A stretch of 64,000 bases of DNA from Collimonas arenae (GCF_000786695.1 NZ_CP009962.1:3410001-3474000); one strand, 5' to 3'. Positions 45,612 through 54,516 are shown, counted from the first letter of the stretch. Notes: a model not told the origin generated them from the sequence alone. A program made the numbers and translations.

Positions 45612-46439
45612 TTATTCTAAAGCATGCCCAAAAAGCCAGCTGGCAGTATGTTCATCATCAAACCGCAACACCGATCCTTCGCCAAAACGGTAAATTGTTT
45701 CACCCTCTTTTTTCCTTAACAAACTCAGCTTTAGCGCAACGACGCCTTGTAGCAGGGCGGTCCTTGGCATCACGCGAAGTATGAGCTGCTGACTGCTAAA
45801 TGTCTTCGTCTCGCCTTCAGATGCTTCCACATATCCCAGCGCCGCCAACTGACGGCCAAAGCGCGCGGCCTCATCTGCCGCCAAAGCCAGGGTAACTTCG
45901 ATAATGTCCTTGAGATAGCGCCCTGGCTGATAACGTACTGCGTTGTATTGCTTGCGGGTGATTCCCTCTTCTCCAGCAATCAATCCGGGCCGGCTATTCC
46001 TCAAAAAATGCTGGTCGTATTCAATGATGCTGGCCGTGAATAGCGATCCAGGGACAACTGCGTCGTCAAGATCTACATAATGGAACCAAGGTATTTCCTG
46101 GCTACTGATCTGACGTTTGACCAAATCAGGGGCGGTGATATCGCCAAGGAGAACACATGCCTCCTTCAGCCCGCCAGCATGACCCACACCAAGACAGACG
46201 CTGGCATCGCCAGCTGTATGACCATTTTCCGAAGCCTGCGACGGCCCGAATATCTCGACGTAAGTCTGCTCGCCGTCAATATAGAGCCCACTCCAGCCAC
46301 CGCCGTCCTCAATGGCGACAGCGGCGGCTTCAAACGCCGCAAATTCATTTTTCATGAAAGCCGATTGCGCGATGGCCGACCTGGTTGGTTCGTCGACGTA
46401 GATGATGACGTGATTCAAATGCACCAAGGGATTACTCAT
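45612..46439 (-). CDS. DUF5829 family protein
   Basis: A 275-residue protein started at ATG 46439, which overlaps the stop of the acetyltransferase gene by 8 bases; the open frame to 46574 is not supported. It opens LVHLNHVIIYVDEPTRSAIA and contains EDGGGWSGLYIDGEQTYVEIF near residue 48 and CLGVGHAGGL near 79, features of the DUF5829 family, which resembles a degenerate glyoxalase fold. Function is unknown. Together with the glyoxalase-like gene on its left and the GNAT on its right it forms a small leftward run. Confidence 0.8.
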   Translation of the reverse strand: MSNPLVHLNHVIIYVDEPTRSAIAQSAFMKNEFAAFEAAAVAIEDGGGWSGLYIDGEQTYVEIFGPSQASENGHTAGDASVCLGVGHAGGLKEACVLLGDITAPDLVKRQISSQEIPWFHYVDLDDAVVPGSLFTASIIEYDQHFLRNSRPGLIAGEEGITRKQYNAVRYQPGRYLKDIIEVTLALAADEAARFGRQLAALGYVEASEGETKTFSSQQLILRVMPRTALLQGVVALKLSLLRKKEGETIYRFGEGSVLRFDDEHTASWLFGHALE

Positions 46440-46893
46440 GGACAGCTTCGCTCCGGTTTTGGCCCAGATGGCGCTCAAATGCGAAACTGGCCCGGGATTT
46501 TTCAAATCCCAAAGCTTCGTAGAAAAGATGCGCTTTTTCGCGATGCACGCCAGAGCGCAGCCGTAACCGGACATATCCCGAAGCGGTCGCCCAATCCCCT
46601 GCCCACCCCAACAGCAGCTTGCCTATGCCACGCCGCTGATACTCGGCATGAACCACCAGAGCAGCAACTTCCGCATAGCCGTCGCTGGCGATCAGGCGCA
46701 CTCCGTGAACCTGGCAAAGTCCGACTACACGACCTTCAATTTCCGCCAGAAACACCATGTTATCGGGCCATGTAGAAAGTGCCTCAAAACGCAAGCGGAT
46801 GCAATTGGCGTCCCCCGAATACCCCAAATGAGGGAGCAGTTCGGCGACAGCGGCGTCATCGCTGCAATGCATGGTTCGAACTGAAACAACCAT
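46432..46893 (-). CDS. GNAT family N-acetyltransferase
   Basis: A 153-residue acetyltransferase when started at ATG 46893 (8 bases after AGG in ACAGG); ATG 46899 and 46935 are alternatives. The acetyl-CoA motif is VHAEYQRRGIGKLLLGW near residue 82 (Q/RxxGxG/A), followed by the LFYEALGFEKSR C-terminal motif. The substrate is unknown. It overlaps the start of the DUF5829 gene by 8 bases, so both are translationally coupled. Confidence 0.88.
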   Translation of the reverse strand: MVVSVRTMHCSDDAAVAELLPHLGYSGDANCIRLRFEALSTWPDNMVFLAEIEGRVVGLCQVHGVRLIASDGYAEVAALVVHAEYQRRGIGKLLLGWAGDWATASGYVRLRLRSGVHREKAHLFYEALGFEKSRASFAFERHLGQNRSEAVHE

Positions 46894-47092
46894 ATGCATC
46901 AACCTGTTGTGATTTATGAAACGGCAATTTAACATACCTGCCCTTCGCCTGGCGCCACATCTTGACGGCGAGATGTCTAAGTGCGGTCCGGTCGCCTATA
47001 CTGGTTAAATGACCTGCATGATGGTTACCGGCGCTGGTGCAAAATCCGCGCCGGCAACTGGCTCATCCTCGATAAGGAAGGAGGCAAAGAAA

Positions 47093-47863
47093 ATGCCCTG
47101 GAATTTCGCCTGGTTCGGATTGGTCGCGCTGCTTTTCATCGCGCTTATCCTGTTAAATGCCGCCATCTATATTTTCCGTGAATATGAACGCGGCGTGATT
47201 TTCACCCTGGGCCGCTTTTCCGGCGTCAGAGGGCCGGGGCTGGTGCTGCTGATCCCCGCGATCCAGCAACTGGTCAGGGTCGACCTGCGCACCGTTGTGC
47301 TGGAAGTACCGACACAGGATGTCATCTCGCGCGACAACGTTTCGGTCAGGGTTAACGCAGTGGTGTATTTCCGTGTAATCGATCCACGCAAAGCGATCGT
47401 CGAAGTCGCCAACTTCTTCAATGCGACCAGTCAATTGTCGCAAACCATGTTGCGCTCGGTGCTCGGCAAGCACCAGCTGGACGACATGCTGGCCGAACGG
47501 GAAAGACTGAACCTGGATATCCAGCTGGCGCTTGATGCACAAACCGATTCCTGGGGCATCAAGGTATCCAACGTTGAAATCAAACAGGTTGATTTGACGG
47601 AGTCGATGATACGCGCCATCGCCCGGCAGGCCGAAGCCGAGCGTGAGCGGCGCGCCAAGGTGATTCATGCCGAAGGCGAATTACAGGCATCGGAAAAACT
47701 CTACCAGGCCGCCCACGTCCTGGCGCAAGAGCCGCAGGCAATCCTGTTGCGCTACCTGGAAACCTTGACGGTGATAGGCGCCGATAAAAATACCACCGTG
47801 GTATTCCCGTTGCCGATGGACCTGTTATCGACTTTCCTTGGAGATAAAAGAAAATCGCCCTAG
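47093..47863 (+). CDS. Slipin (stomatin/SPFH family) membrane protein
   Basis: A 256-residue protein started at ATG 47093, just after AAGGAAGGAGG. One N-terminal span (WFGLVALLFIALILLNAAIYIF) is followed by the SPFH domain: REYERGVIFTLGRFSGVRGPGL, VDLRTVVLEVPTQDVISRDNVSVRVNAVVYFRV and LDAQTDSWGIKVSNVEIKQVDL, then a coiled tail (RQAEAERERRAKVIHAEGE) and YLETL...FPLP. Such proteins form membrane scaffolds. In most bacteria a slipin is paired with an NfeD protein gene, but none is here. Confidence 0.93.
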   Translation: MPWNFAWFGLVALLFIALILLNAAIYIFREYERGVIFTLGRFSGVRGPGLVLLIPAIQQLVRVDLRTVVLEVPTQDVISRDNVSVRVNAVVYFRVIDPRKAIVEVANFFNATSQLSQTMLRSVLGKHQLDDMLAERERLNLDIQLALDAQTDSWGIKVSNVEIKQVDLTESMIRAIARQAEAERERRAKVIHAEGELQASEKLYQAAHVLAQEPQAILLRYLETLTVIGADKNTTVVFPLPMDLLSTFLGDKRKSP

Positions 47864-47899
47864 CGATGGTTGAGCGTGGGTAGCATCAGTTTTGACGAC

Positions 47900-48781
47900 T
47901 CAAATGACCGCCAGTATCGCGGCAGCAAAATCTTGCGGCGCTTCCTGCGGCAAATTATGCCCCACAAGCGGAATCACGCGGCGCTGATACGGGCCGTTAA
48001 AAAATCCAGCGTGATGTTCCGATCCGCCGCTCAGGCTGACGCCGTCGCCGCCGCCGTCCAGCGCGATGGCGGGCACGCTGATCTTTGGCTGCGTGGCGAG
48101 CAATAGCTCCGTACGCTCGACCACAGGATCTCCCGCCGCCAGCCCGAAGCGATGGCGATAAGAATGAATTACCACGTCGACAAAATCGGGGTTGTCGAAA
48201 GCAACTGTGGTGCGCCGGTAAGTCGCCTCATCGAACTCCCAATTGGGCGACCACAGCCGCCACAGCAATTTGCAGAATTCATAGCGATGCTGTTGCAGCC
48301 CAGCCCGCCCGCGCTCACCATGGAAATAGTATTGATACCAGTAGCGCAATTCATTTTCCGGCGACTGCGGCCTTACCGAACCTGGGATATCCTGGATGTT
48401 ATACCCCCCCACAGAAACCAGGCCGCGCACCCGCTGCGGCCACAGGGCGGCAACGATGCAAGCTGCACGGCCGCCCCAGTCGTAGCCTGCCAGCACCGCT
48501 TCCGGAATCGCCAAGACATCCATCAAGGCCAGCAGGTCATGAGCGAGCACCGCTTGCTGGCCGGAACGCAGCGTCTGCGCAGACAAAAATCGGGTCGGCC
48601 CGTAACCGCGCAAATAGGGAGTAATGACCCGGCAGCCCGCCGCCACCAGCAAAGGGATTACTTCGTCATAAGCATGGATATCGTAAGGAAAACCATGCAG
48701 CAGAAAAACCGCGAGATCGTCAGGATCGCCACGCTCATCGTAGGTAACATTCAGAACACCTGCTTCGACCTGTTTTAACAT
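47900..48781 (-). CDS. Epoxide-hydrolase-like alpha/beta hydrolase
   Basis: A 293-residue hydrolase. HGFPYDIHAYDE near residue 30 forms the oxyanion region; the nucleophile elbow is AGYDWGGRAA near 99, with Asp rather than Ser, as in epoxide hydrolases and haloalkane dehalogenases. The catalytic His lies in VGHNLPQEAPQDF at the C-terminus. I cannot tell the substrate from the sequence. Divergent from the CocE-type gene across a region with a perfect palindrome. Confidence 0.85.
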   Translation of the reverse strand: MLKQVEAGVLNVTYDERGDPDDLAVFLLHGFPYDIHAYDEVIPLLVAAGCRVITPYLRGYGPTRFLSAQTLRSGQQAVLAHDLLALMDVLAIPEAVLAGYDWGGRAACIVAALWPQRVRGLVSVGGYNIQDIPGSVRPQSPENELRYWYQYYFHGERGRAGLQQHRYEFCKLLWRLWSPNWEFDEATYRRTTVAFDNPDFVDVVIHSYRHRFGLAAGDPVVERTELLLATQPKISVPAIALDGGGDGVSLSGGSEHHAGFFNGPYQRRVIPLVGHNLPQEAPQDFAAAILAVI

Positions 48782-49122
48782 GGCAGCTCCTCGTTAATTC
48801 CTGTACACGTCGATAATTAGTAACTGAGTTCTAAATTTTTTATTGATGTTGCAACGCGATGCGTGGGTTAATAAAACCAGAATAAAAGAACGATCGTTCA
48901 CTTATAAAGTCTTTCATCAGATTTGTTGCAGCGCCAAATCCGCAAATCCATTTGTCGCCACCCACCCAGATACTGATCGATCACTACCATCTGCTTTCTG
49001 AAATCTGCAGCGCCAAGTATCGCAACAACCGTCATCCCGCAACGTGATTTTCCGCTTCAAAAACTGGCAATCCAGCTCTTACTTTGTCACAAAATAATCA
49101 ATAATGTTTAGGAGAACGTCGC
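48782..49122. other. Divergent intergenic region with GAACGATCGTTC palindrome
   Basis: A 341-bp region between two divergent hydrolase genes. It carries the perfect 12-bp palindrome GAACGATCGTTC at 48888-48899, AT-rich flanks that could hold promoters, and a TTAGGAG ribosome site just before the ATG at 49123. Otherwise nothing is seen. Confidence 0.5.
48888..48899. promoter_or_regulatory. 12-bp perfect palindrome, possible TetR-family operator
   Basis: GAACGATCGTTC is a perfect inverted repeat. Palindromes with an ACGATCGT-like core are commonly TetR-family operators. It sits in the divergent region of the epoxide-hydrolase-like and CocE-type genes. No TetR gene lies next to it. Confidence 0.35.
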
Positions 49123-50862
49123 ATGCGTATCCCGTCTTTGTTATCCCTGCCCGGCATCGCCTTAAGGCTGGGCTTGCTGGGCTTATGCCTGGCTTCAACA
49201 GCCGCCAATGCAGAGCTATGCCGCAGCGCCACCGCAGCTGAAGCAGCAAGCTATTCCACCCCCATGCAATCGCCCGGCATCGTCTCGCCGATAGACGGCA
49301 CTTGCTGGATCCCGGCCATGACCATCACCAGTTTCGACGGCACCAAGCTGGCGGCCAACCTGTTTCTGCCGAAGCGCAGCAGCAGCGACCAGAAATTTCC
49401 TGCAATTGTCATGATCGCCAGCTGGGCCGCTCCCGGCCGCGTCGAGTATGTCGGCCAGCAGCAAAAACTGGCGCAAGACGGTTACGTAGTGGTGAGCTAC
49501 ACCGCACGCGGCTTCTACCTGTCGGAAGGCCTGGTCGACGTGGCGGCGCCGGAAGATGTACGCGATGTCTCTTCGGTGCTTGACTGGCTGCAAGCGAATG
49601 CGCCTATCGATATCAACAATGTCGCCGCCAGCGGCATTTCCTATGGCGCCGGACTATCGCTGATCGCACTGGGACAAGACCCGCGCTTCAAGACCGCCGT
49701 CGCACTCTCCGGCTGGGCTACGCTGGCGGACCAACTCTACACCGCCGGCTCACCCAACCTGACCTGGGCCACCATACTTGGCCTGGCCGGCAGCGTCACC
49801 GGCAGGCCAGCGCCTGAGGTGAACCAAAACATACTGGCCCTGCTTGATCCGAATACCAGCGCGGCGAAAATCGCTGACATCACAACCTGGGCGAAACCGC
49901 GCTCGCCATCCAGCTACATCGCAGCCATCAACCAGCGCAACGCACCGGTATTTTTCAGCAAAAACTTCCAGGACGACATGTTCACGCCGAATTCTTCGCT
50001 GGCGATGTTTAGCACGCTGACTGGTCCGAAAAAAATGCTGCTCAACGCCGGCATTCATGCATCCGCAGAAATTCCCGGCGCTCTGCTGGGTGTCGCCAAT
50101 TACCCTTACGATCAGGCGCACCGCTGGTTTAACCGCTTTCTGAAAGGCGAGAAAAACGGCGTTGATACCGAACCCAAGGTGACCATGCAAATCAAGTTCA
50201 CCAATCGTTATGAATCCTTCTCCAACTGGCCAGCGCCAGAGCTCGGCAACCAGACCTATTACCTCGGCCCGCGTGGACCGATTCGCTTCGATCTGAGTTG
50301 CTTCTGCGGCAAAGGCGACAAGGGGACCATCTCGGCTTCGCTGAATAAAACCACCGATTCCGATCTGATTCAGAACTTCTTTGACACCACCGCCACCAGC
50401 GGCCTGATCCCCATTCTTTCCACCCTCGGCGAAACGGTCAACATCCCTGTGATCAATTCGCTGCCGACTGTCAGTCTTGCGGCAGGTGTGCGCTACGAAG
50501 CGCCAGCGCTCTTGGCAACGCAAAAAATCCGCGGCATTCCCAAGCTGAATTTGCGGGTTACACCGTCGCAGGCACGCGCGCAAGTGGTCGCCTATCTGTA
50601 TGACGTCGACGCCATCGGCACCGGTATCCTGATTACCCACGGCGCCACCACGCTGCACTGGGCCGCGCCAGGCCAGACTATCGATTTTCCGATCGAGTTT
50701 TCGGCCACGGCCTATGACGTACCGGCCGGCCATCACATCGGCGTGGTGCTGGATACCGCTGACAGCTTGTATGCCTCGCCAGTCAATCCGGGCGAACGTT
50801 TCGGCGTGCGCTTCGAGTTCAACCCTAACCAGCAATCCACACTGACGTTGCCAACGCTATAG
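49123..50862 (+). CDS. Secreted CocE/NonD-type serine hydrolase (peptidase S15 fold)
   Basis: A 579-residue protein with a signal peptide cut after ANA near residue 29. The S15/CocE fold is clear: TSFDGTKLAANLFLPK near residue 66, VVSYTARGFYLSEG near 125, nucleophile elbow AASGISYGAGLSL near 169, and a C-terminal jelly-roll domain (VTPSQARAQVVAYLYDVDAIG) that is typical of X-Pro dipeptidyl peptidases and cocaine esterases. The catalytic Asp may be in FQDDMFTP and the His in NAGIHASA. The substrate is unknown; it is probably periplasmic. Confidence 0.87.
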   Translation: MRIPSLLSLPGIALRLGLLGLCLASTAANAELCRSATAAEAASYSTPMQSPGIVSPIDGTCWIPAMTITSFDGTKLAANLFLPKRSSSDQKFPAIVMIASWAAPGRVEYVGQQQKLAQDGYVVVSYTARGFYLSEGLVDVAAPEDVRDVSSVLDWLQANAPIDINNVAASGISYGAGLSLIALGQDPRFKTAVALSGWATLADQLYTAGSPNLTWATILGLAGSVTGRPAPEVNQNILALLDPNTSAAKIADITTWAKPRSPSSYIAAINQRNAPVFFSKNFQDDMFTPNSSLAMFSTLTGPKKMLLNAGIHASAEIPGALLGVANYPYDQAHRWFNRFLKGEKNGVDTEPKVTMQIKFTNRYESFSNWPAPELGNQTYYLGPRGPIRFDLSCFCGKGDKGTISASLNKTTDSDLIQNFFDTTATSGLIPILSTLGETVNIPVINSLPTVSLAAGVRYEAPALLATQKIRGIPKLNLRVTPSQARAQVVAYLYDVDAIGTGILITHGATTLHWAAPGQTIDFPIEFSATAYDVPAGHHIGVVLDTADSLYASPVNPGERFGVRFEFNPNQQSTLTLPTL

Positions 50863-50873
50863 TGCAATCCAGA

Positions 50874-50901
50874 CAACTTGCGCGGCCCTCCGCGCAAGTT
50901 G
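50874..50901. terminator. Hairpin after the CocE-type gene
   Basis: CAACTTGCGCGG (50874-50885) pairs perfectly with CCGCGCAAGTTG (50890-50901) around a CCCT loop, a 12-bp stem 11 bases after the stop. No T tract follows, so termination efficiency is uncertain. Confidence 0.5.
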
Positions 50902-50998
50902 CGGGTTGCTGGCTGCGGCATCAATAAATATATTTCGCAGTGGAAATATTTGCACTATAAATACAGACAGCGCCATGACAACTCTGTCACCAAGCTAA

Positions 50999-51277
50999 AC
51001 ACTGGGGCAAGGCGCCAATCCCGGTACCGCCTCAACCGATACTGTGCCGCTGCGGCGCCTGTCCAGCGGCGGTGGTTCGCCGACGTATCTGAACTACTCG
51101 TTATTCTCAGATTCCGGTCGCACCACAACGTGGGGCAATACGGCGACAACCGCACCAGGCAGCACCACCGCCACGGGCGCTGCGACGCCGGTTACCATTT
51201 ATGCGCGGGTACCGTCAGGACAATCCGGCACTGCTGCTACTTTTACCGATTCAGTCGTCGCTACCGTGACTTTTTAG
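50999..51277 (+). pseudogene. C-terminal remnant of a spore-coat-U (SCPU) domain pilin-like protein
   Basis: From 50999, just after a stop at 50996, the frame reads TLGQGANPGTASTDTVPLRR, then LNYSLFSDSGRTTTWGNT and PVTIYARVPSGQ, ending FTDSVVATVTF before the stop at 51275-51277. This is the C-terminal half of an SCPU domain, found in secreted chaperone-usher (Csu-type) pilus subunits. The signal peptide, the N-terminal half with its cysteine and a start codon are missing. No chaperone or usher gene is near. I call it a remnant of a deleted gene. Confidence 0.75.
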
Positions 51278-51316
51278 GGCTTCTGCATTCCCGGACATTT
51301 GGTGTATCCTGCCGAG

Positions 51317-51757
51317 ATGAACAGCGAAACCGACATCCAACTGAGCGGCCCATTCAGCGTTACAGACGCTGCCGGCCGCAAGCATGACATCAAAGCAATC
51401 CGCATCTTCGACGAAGGCTACGGGATCATCGACGTCTATGTCGATTTCGCCGCGGCGATCGGCAAGGAACGCCTGTATGAAGACAAGGTGTTGATCGGAC
51501 AAATCCTTACCAGGCTGCGCCAGATCGGCTATACCGGCCCGGACTTCGGCCACGGCGACCTTGGTTTGCAAGACGACAAGCTGATCGTGCTGGAAGCACC
51601 GGAAGAATTCAATCCCTTTGCAGCAAGCAAAGGCTGGAAAAACCTGGCGGAAGAATTCGCTGAGGATGCAGGAGACGACTGGGCGGACGAGGCTATCGGC
51701 GGTCAAGCGGCATCGAACTCAAAGCTGGATGCACTCAAGAATAAATTCAAGGCTTAG
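51317..51757 (+). CDS. Conserved-looking hypothetical cytosolic protein
   Basis: A 146-residue acidic protein, started at ATG 51317 (GCCGAGA before it); the frame is open to 51299. It has no signal or membrane span. Recognisable only as a mixed alpha/beta protein: ITDAAGRKHDIKAIRIFDEG early, RLRQIGYTGPDFGHGDLGLQDDKLIVLE in the middle, and a C-terminal helix with EEFAEDAGDDWADEA. I know of no family. The neighbours on both sides do not suggest a role. Confidence 0.65.
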   Translation: MNSETDIQLSGPFSVTDAAGRKHDIKAIRIFDEGYGIIDVYVDFAAAIGKERLYEDKVLIGQILTRLRQIGYTGPDFGHGDLGLQDDKLIVLEAPEEFNPFAASKGWKNLAEEFAEDAGDDWADEAIGGQAASNSKLDALKNKFKA

Positions 51758-51859
51758 TGTCAACGTTAGTGTCAACGCGACGCCCCGGCTTCATGCGTAC
51801 CGGGCGCTGTGCAACCGTCCACCTGAACTTTCAACGGCAAACAAGGAAAACGGGGCGTG

Positions 51860-52261
51860 ATGACTATTGCTAAAGGGACGTTTGAAGTAAAACTCAGTCC
51901 GCAGGATGCAGACGACAAATCGGCCGCGCCTATGGTCGGCAGAATGTTGATCGACAAGCATTTTCACGGCGACCTGGAAGCTGTTAGCAAAGGTCAGATG
52001 CTGACCGCCGGCACTGCCGTCAAAGGCTCCGCAGCTTACGTCGCCATCGAGCATGTCAGCGGCATACTGGGCGGCCGTGCAGGCAGCTTTACACTTCAGC
52101 ACTGCGGCAGCATGCACCAAGGCGCATCGCAACTGACGATTAACGTGGTGCCTGATTCCGGCAGCGGCCAATTACTCGGTCTTGTCGGCAAGATGTCGAT
52201 TGAGATCGCAGACAGCAAACATTCATACAGTTTCGAATATTCACTGACTGAAGCGACCTAA
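51860..52261 (+). CDS. DUF3224 family protein
   Basis: A 133-residue protein started at ATG 51860 with AAGGA 11 bases before it; the GTG three bases earlier is a second choice. TIAKGTFEVKLSPQ opens and VAIEHVSGILGGRAGSFTLQHCGSMHQG near residue 74 and GLVGKMSIEI near 115 are marks of DUF3224, a small beta-barrel of unknown role similar to allene-oxide-cyclase folds. It ends one base before another in-frame ATG region of the GFA gene. Confidence 0.85.
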   Translation: MTIAKGTFEVKLSPQDADDKSAAPMVGRMLIDKHFHGDLEAVSKGQMLTAGTAVKGSAAYVAIEHVSGILGGRAGSFTLQHCGSMHQGASQLTINVVPDSGSGQLLGLVGKMSIEIADSKHSYSFEYSLTEAT

Positions 52262-52321
52262 ATGCAAGTCATGGCAGCAAGTCATGACATCATCCCCTAC
52301 CGGCTGGCAAGGAGAAATCAG

Positions 52322-52669
52322 ATGATTTACAAAGGCAGTTGCCACTGCGGCAAAATCGCATTTGAAGTCGATGGCGAACTCAGCAGCGCAATGGCATGCA
52401 ATTGTTCGATCTGTTCGCGCAAGGGTTCATTGCTGTGGTTCGTCCCGCGCCAGAAACTACAGTTGCTGACACCCGAAGAAAACGTTGCCACCTATACCTT
52501 CAACAAGCACGTCATCAAGCACCGCTTCTGCCCAAGTTGCGGTATGCATCCGTACGGAGAAGGAAGCGATGCGGCCGGCAACGCGATGGCGGCAATCAAT
52601 ATCCGCTGCCTGGAAGGGGTCGACCTTGCCGCGATTCCCGTCACACACTACGACGGGCGTTCGCACTGA
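52322..52669 (+). CDS. GFA family (CENP-V/GFA) zinc-binding protein
   Basis: A 115-residue protein started at ATG 52322, 7 bases after AAGGAGA. Zinc ligands of the GFA domain are present: GSCHCGKIAFEVDG near residue 6 and ACNCSICSRKG near 32, with FCPSCGMHPYGEG near 77. GFA members are often called glutathione-dependent formaldehyde-activating enzymes but their activity is uncertain. It may be co-transcribed with DUF3224, 60 bases upstream. Confidence 0.9.
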   Translation: MIYKGSCHCGKIAFEVDGELSSAMACNCSICSRKGSLLWFVPRQKLQLLTPEENVATYTFNKHVIKHRFCPSCGMHPYGEGSDAAGNAMAAINIRCLEGVDLAAIPVTHYDGRSH

Positions 52670-52778
52670 GGTCCCGAGATCTGCTCGCATCGCCCTCTGG
52701 CCAGATGAAAAAAACTGTCTGCTAGCAATTCCTTGCCGATTGCGACATTGATTGCTAACAGACGGCCCGGTATCACAT

Positions 52779-54149
52779 TCAAAGTTTGGCGGCCGGCCCC
52801 AGCATCTTGTCCTGTACTTCCGGCGACAGCGGCTTTTGCTTCATCCAATCGGCCAGCAGTTGATCGTACCCTGCCGCATAAGATGTGTATTTTCGACTGC
52901 CATCGGCTCTGACTGAAAAAGCGCGGATGCCATGATCAGACTGGGGAAAGACGGCAATCGCGATATCTTTGCCGCTGCCACGGAAGGCGTTCAGACGCGC
53001 TATGGTGGGCGCACTGGGCGCGACCGAATCGTCTTGCGCAAACACCCACAACTGCGGAATGGCGAGCTGCCGCAGCACTGCCAGCGAATCATAATGCCAG
53101 ATCACCTGCGGACTTTCTCGGCGCGCTTGCTCAACCTCGCCACGCAACAGCTCTCCACTGTACTGGCCATCGACTTTAGCCAGCCAGGGCTGCCCCTCAT
53201 ATTTGCGCGCAGCTTTCAGTAGCTCTGGCATGCCACTATTGAAATTGGACGCAGCCACGCTGCCGGCAAGATCGGTCAACGTGCGCGCTTTCCCAACGAT
53301 ATCCTCTCCGTAACCCAGTTCGCGCAACTGATAATCGACCTGCCATTGATCCTGTTCAATTGGCGTTCCTATTACGCCGTAGCCGACTACCAGAAAATCA
53401 ACCTGCGCCTTGGCCGCGGCCAGCGGCGCAACCCAACCGCCCTGGCTGAAACCGGCAACGCCAATCCGGCCAACACGACCGGCACTGAGCTTGCGCGCCT
53501 CGCCTACAGCGGCCGCAACATCATCGGCAAGCAGCTCGAAATCCTGGGTATACACACCGCCCGAGGCGCCGGTGCCGCGTTTGTCGAATAAGAATGCAGC
53601 GACACCCTGGCTCGCCATCAGGAACGCATGATTGCTGCTATCCACCGTGGCTGTCGATTCCGAGCCGTGCACCAGCACGAACAACGGTGGCCTGTCGCCA
53701 GCGTCCAGCGGCTCAATCAATTCGCCATTCAGTTGAACAGCGCCTGACATGAAGCGAGTGTGGGTAATCCGTAGGGGCAGACGCTTCCACGGCCGCTCGA
53801 CATCGCCGGCAAACTGGAAATCGACCGAATCGGCCTGGCACCCTGCATAAGTCAGACGACCTGCTAATTTGGCCGGATTATCTGCATCCACCGCGGCACG
53901 AAAAGTATCGTCGCCAGCCATCTCGAACACCCCGCTACGTCCATCGAAATTGGTCGCCAACAGTGTCTTCGGTTCGCCCGGACGCTGGGTCAAAGTCACC
54001 ACTTGTCCTGCCTGTGACCGGTAGGCGCCGGTAAGGCAAGCCTGGGCCGACGGCGCCGCCGCTTGAGCCGAAGCTACGGTGAACAGCCATGCAAGCACAA
54101 TGGAGGAACGCTTGAGAATGACGGGGATTTTGGCTTTGGTCGAACGCAT
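52779..54149 (-). CDS. Secreted alpha/beta hydrolase with N-terminal beta domain
   Basis: A 456-residue protein with a signal peptide cut near residue 30 (ASAQA). An N-terminal beta-rich segment (30-135) is followed by the hydrolase core: LVHGSESTATVD near residue 157, FDKRGTGASGG near 187, nucleophile GVAGFSQGGWVAP near 228, VFAQDDSVAPSAP near 364 (Asp) and PQSDHGIRAF near 399 (His). It resembles the AXE1 or prolyl-oligopeptidase-like enzymes. The substrate is unknown. It runs leftward, convergent with the GFA gene. Confidence 0.87.
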   Translation of the reverse strand: MRSTKAKIPVILKRSSIVLAWLFTVASAQAAAPSAQACLTGAYRSQAGQVVTLTQRPGEPKTLLATNFDGRSGVFEMAGDDTFRAAVDADNPAKLAGRLTYAGCQADSVDFQFAGDVERPWKRLPLRITHTRFMSGAVQLNGELIEPLDAGDRPPLFVLVHGSESTATVDSSNHAFLMASQGVAAFLFDKRGTGASGGVYTQDFELLADDVAAAVGEARKLSAGRVGRIGVAGFSQGGWVAPLAAAKAQVDFLVVGYGVIGTPIEQDQWQVDYQLRELGYGEDIVGKARTLTDLAGSVAASNFNSGMPELLKAARKYEGQPWLAKVDGQYSGELLRGEVEQARRESPQVIWHYDSLAVLRQLAIPQLWVFAQDDSVAPSAPTIARLNAFRGSGKDIAIAVFPQSDHGIRAFSVRADGSRKYTSYAAGYDQLLADWMKQKPLSPEVQDKMLGPAAKL

Positions 54150-54195
54150 CTGGATTCCTTGGCATGAAAGATAAATCCTAACGCATTCAATTGCC

Positions 54196-54391
54196 GCGTA
54201 GCAATCTATTTATATCCGCTCAAAGGACTCTCGGCGACACCCACCGAGGTAAGCCATCGGATTAGACATCTCGAAGAACATCTCGGTATCTCACTGCGTC
54301 ATCGTCAGCCACGCCTGCTGGCACGGACTGCCAGATGCCTGCGCCCGAATCTGCGCCAAGGGTCATATCGACATTGCTGTTATAGCGTTAC
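54196..54391 (+). pseudogene. Fragment of a LysR-type regulator helix-turn-helix
   Basis: From 54228 the plus-strand frame reads LSATPTEVSHRIRHLEEHLG, ISLRHRQPRLL, ARTARCLRPNL, the LysR recognition helix and wing. The segment before it (LPRSNLFISAQ) fits the first helix only in another frame, so at least one frameshift separates them. There is no start codon with a ribosome site and no effector domain: the frame runs into unrelated codons at about 54400. I call it a decayed remnant. Confidence 0.55.
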
Positions 54392-54516
54392 GAACGCTCA
54401 GTGCTATTTGACGGCAGTCTGCGGTAGCTCGCGATGCCCGTAGCTTCCGCTTGAAATGAGAACGTGGCTAGCAACGCCATAGCGATTGACCGACACAGGA
54501 AGGATGCATAAGTCAT
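54388..54516 (-). pseudogene. Orphan signal-peptide ORF, probable remnant of a secreted protein
   Basis: From ATG 54516, with AAAGGA 9 bases before it, 42 codons read MTYASFLCRSIAMALLATFS, FQAEATGIASYRRLPSNSTE, RS and stop. The first 25 residues are a plausible signal peptide (cut near QAEA) but only 17 residues follow. It ends at an AGCGTT-ACG-AACGCT inverted repeat (54384-54398), where the LysR fragment on the other strand also ends. It may be the 5' end of a deleted secreted gene. Confidence 0.45.

Noticed and set aside
49750..50835. 361-codon minus-strand frame inside the CocE-type gene
   Set aside because: Antisense shadow of a clear secreted hydrolase; no family match.
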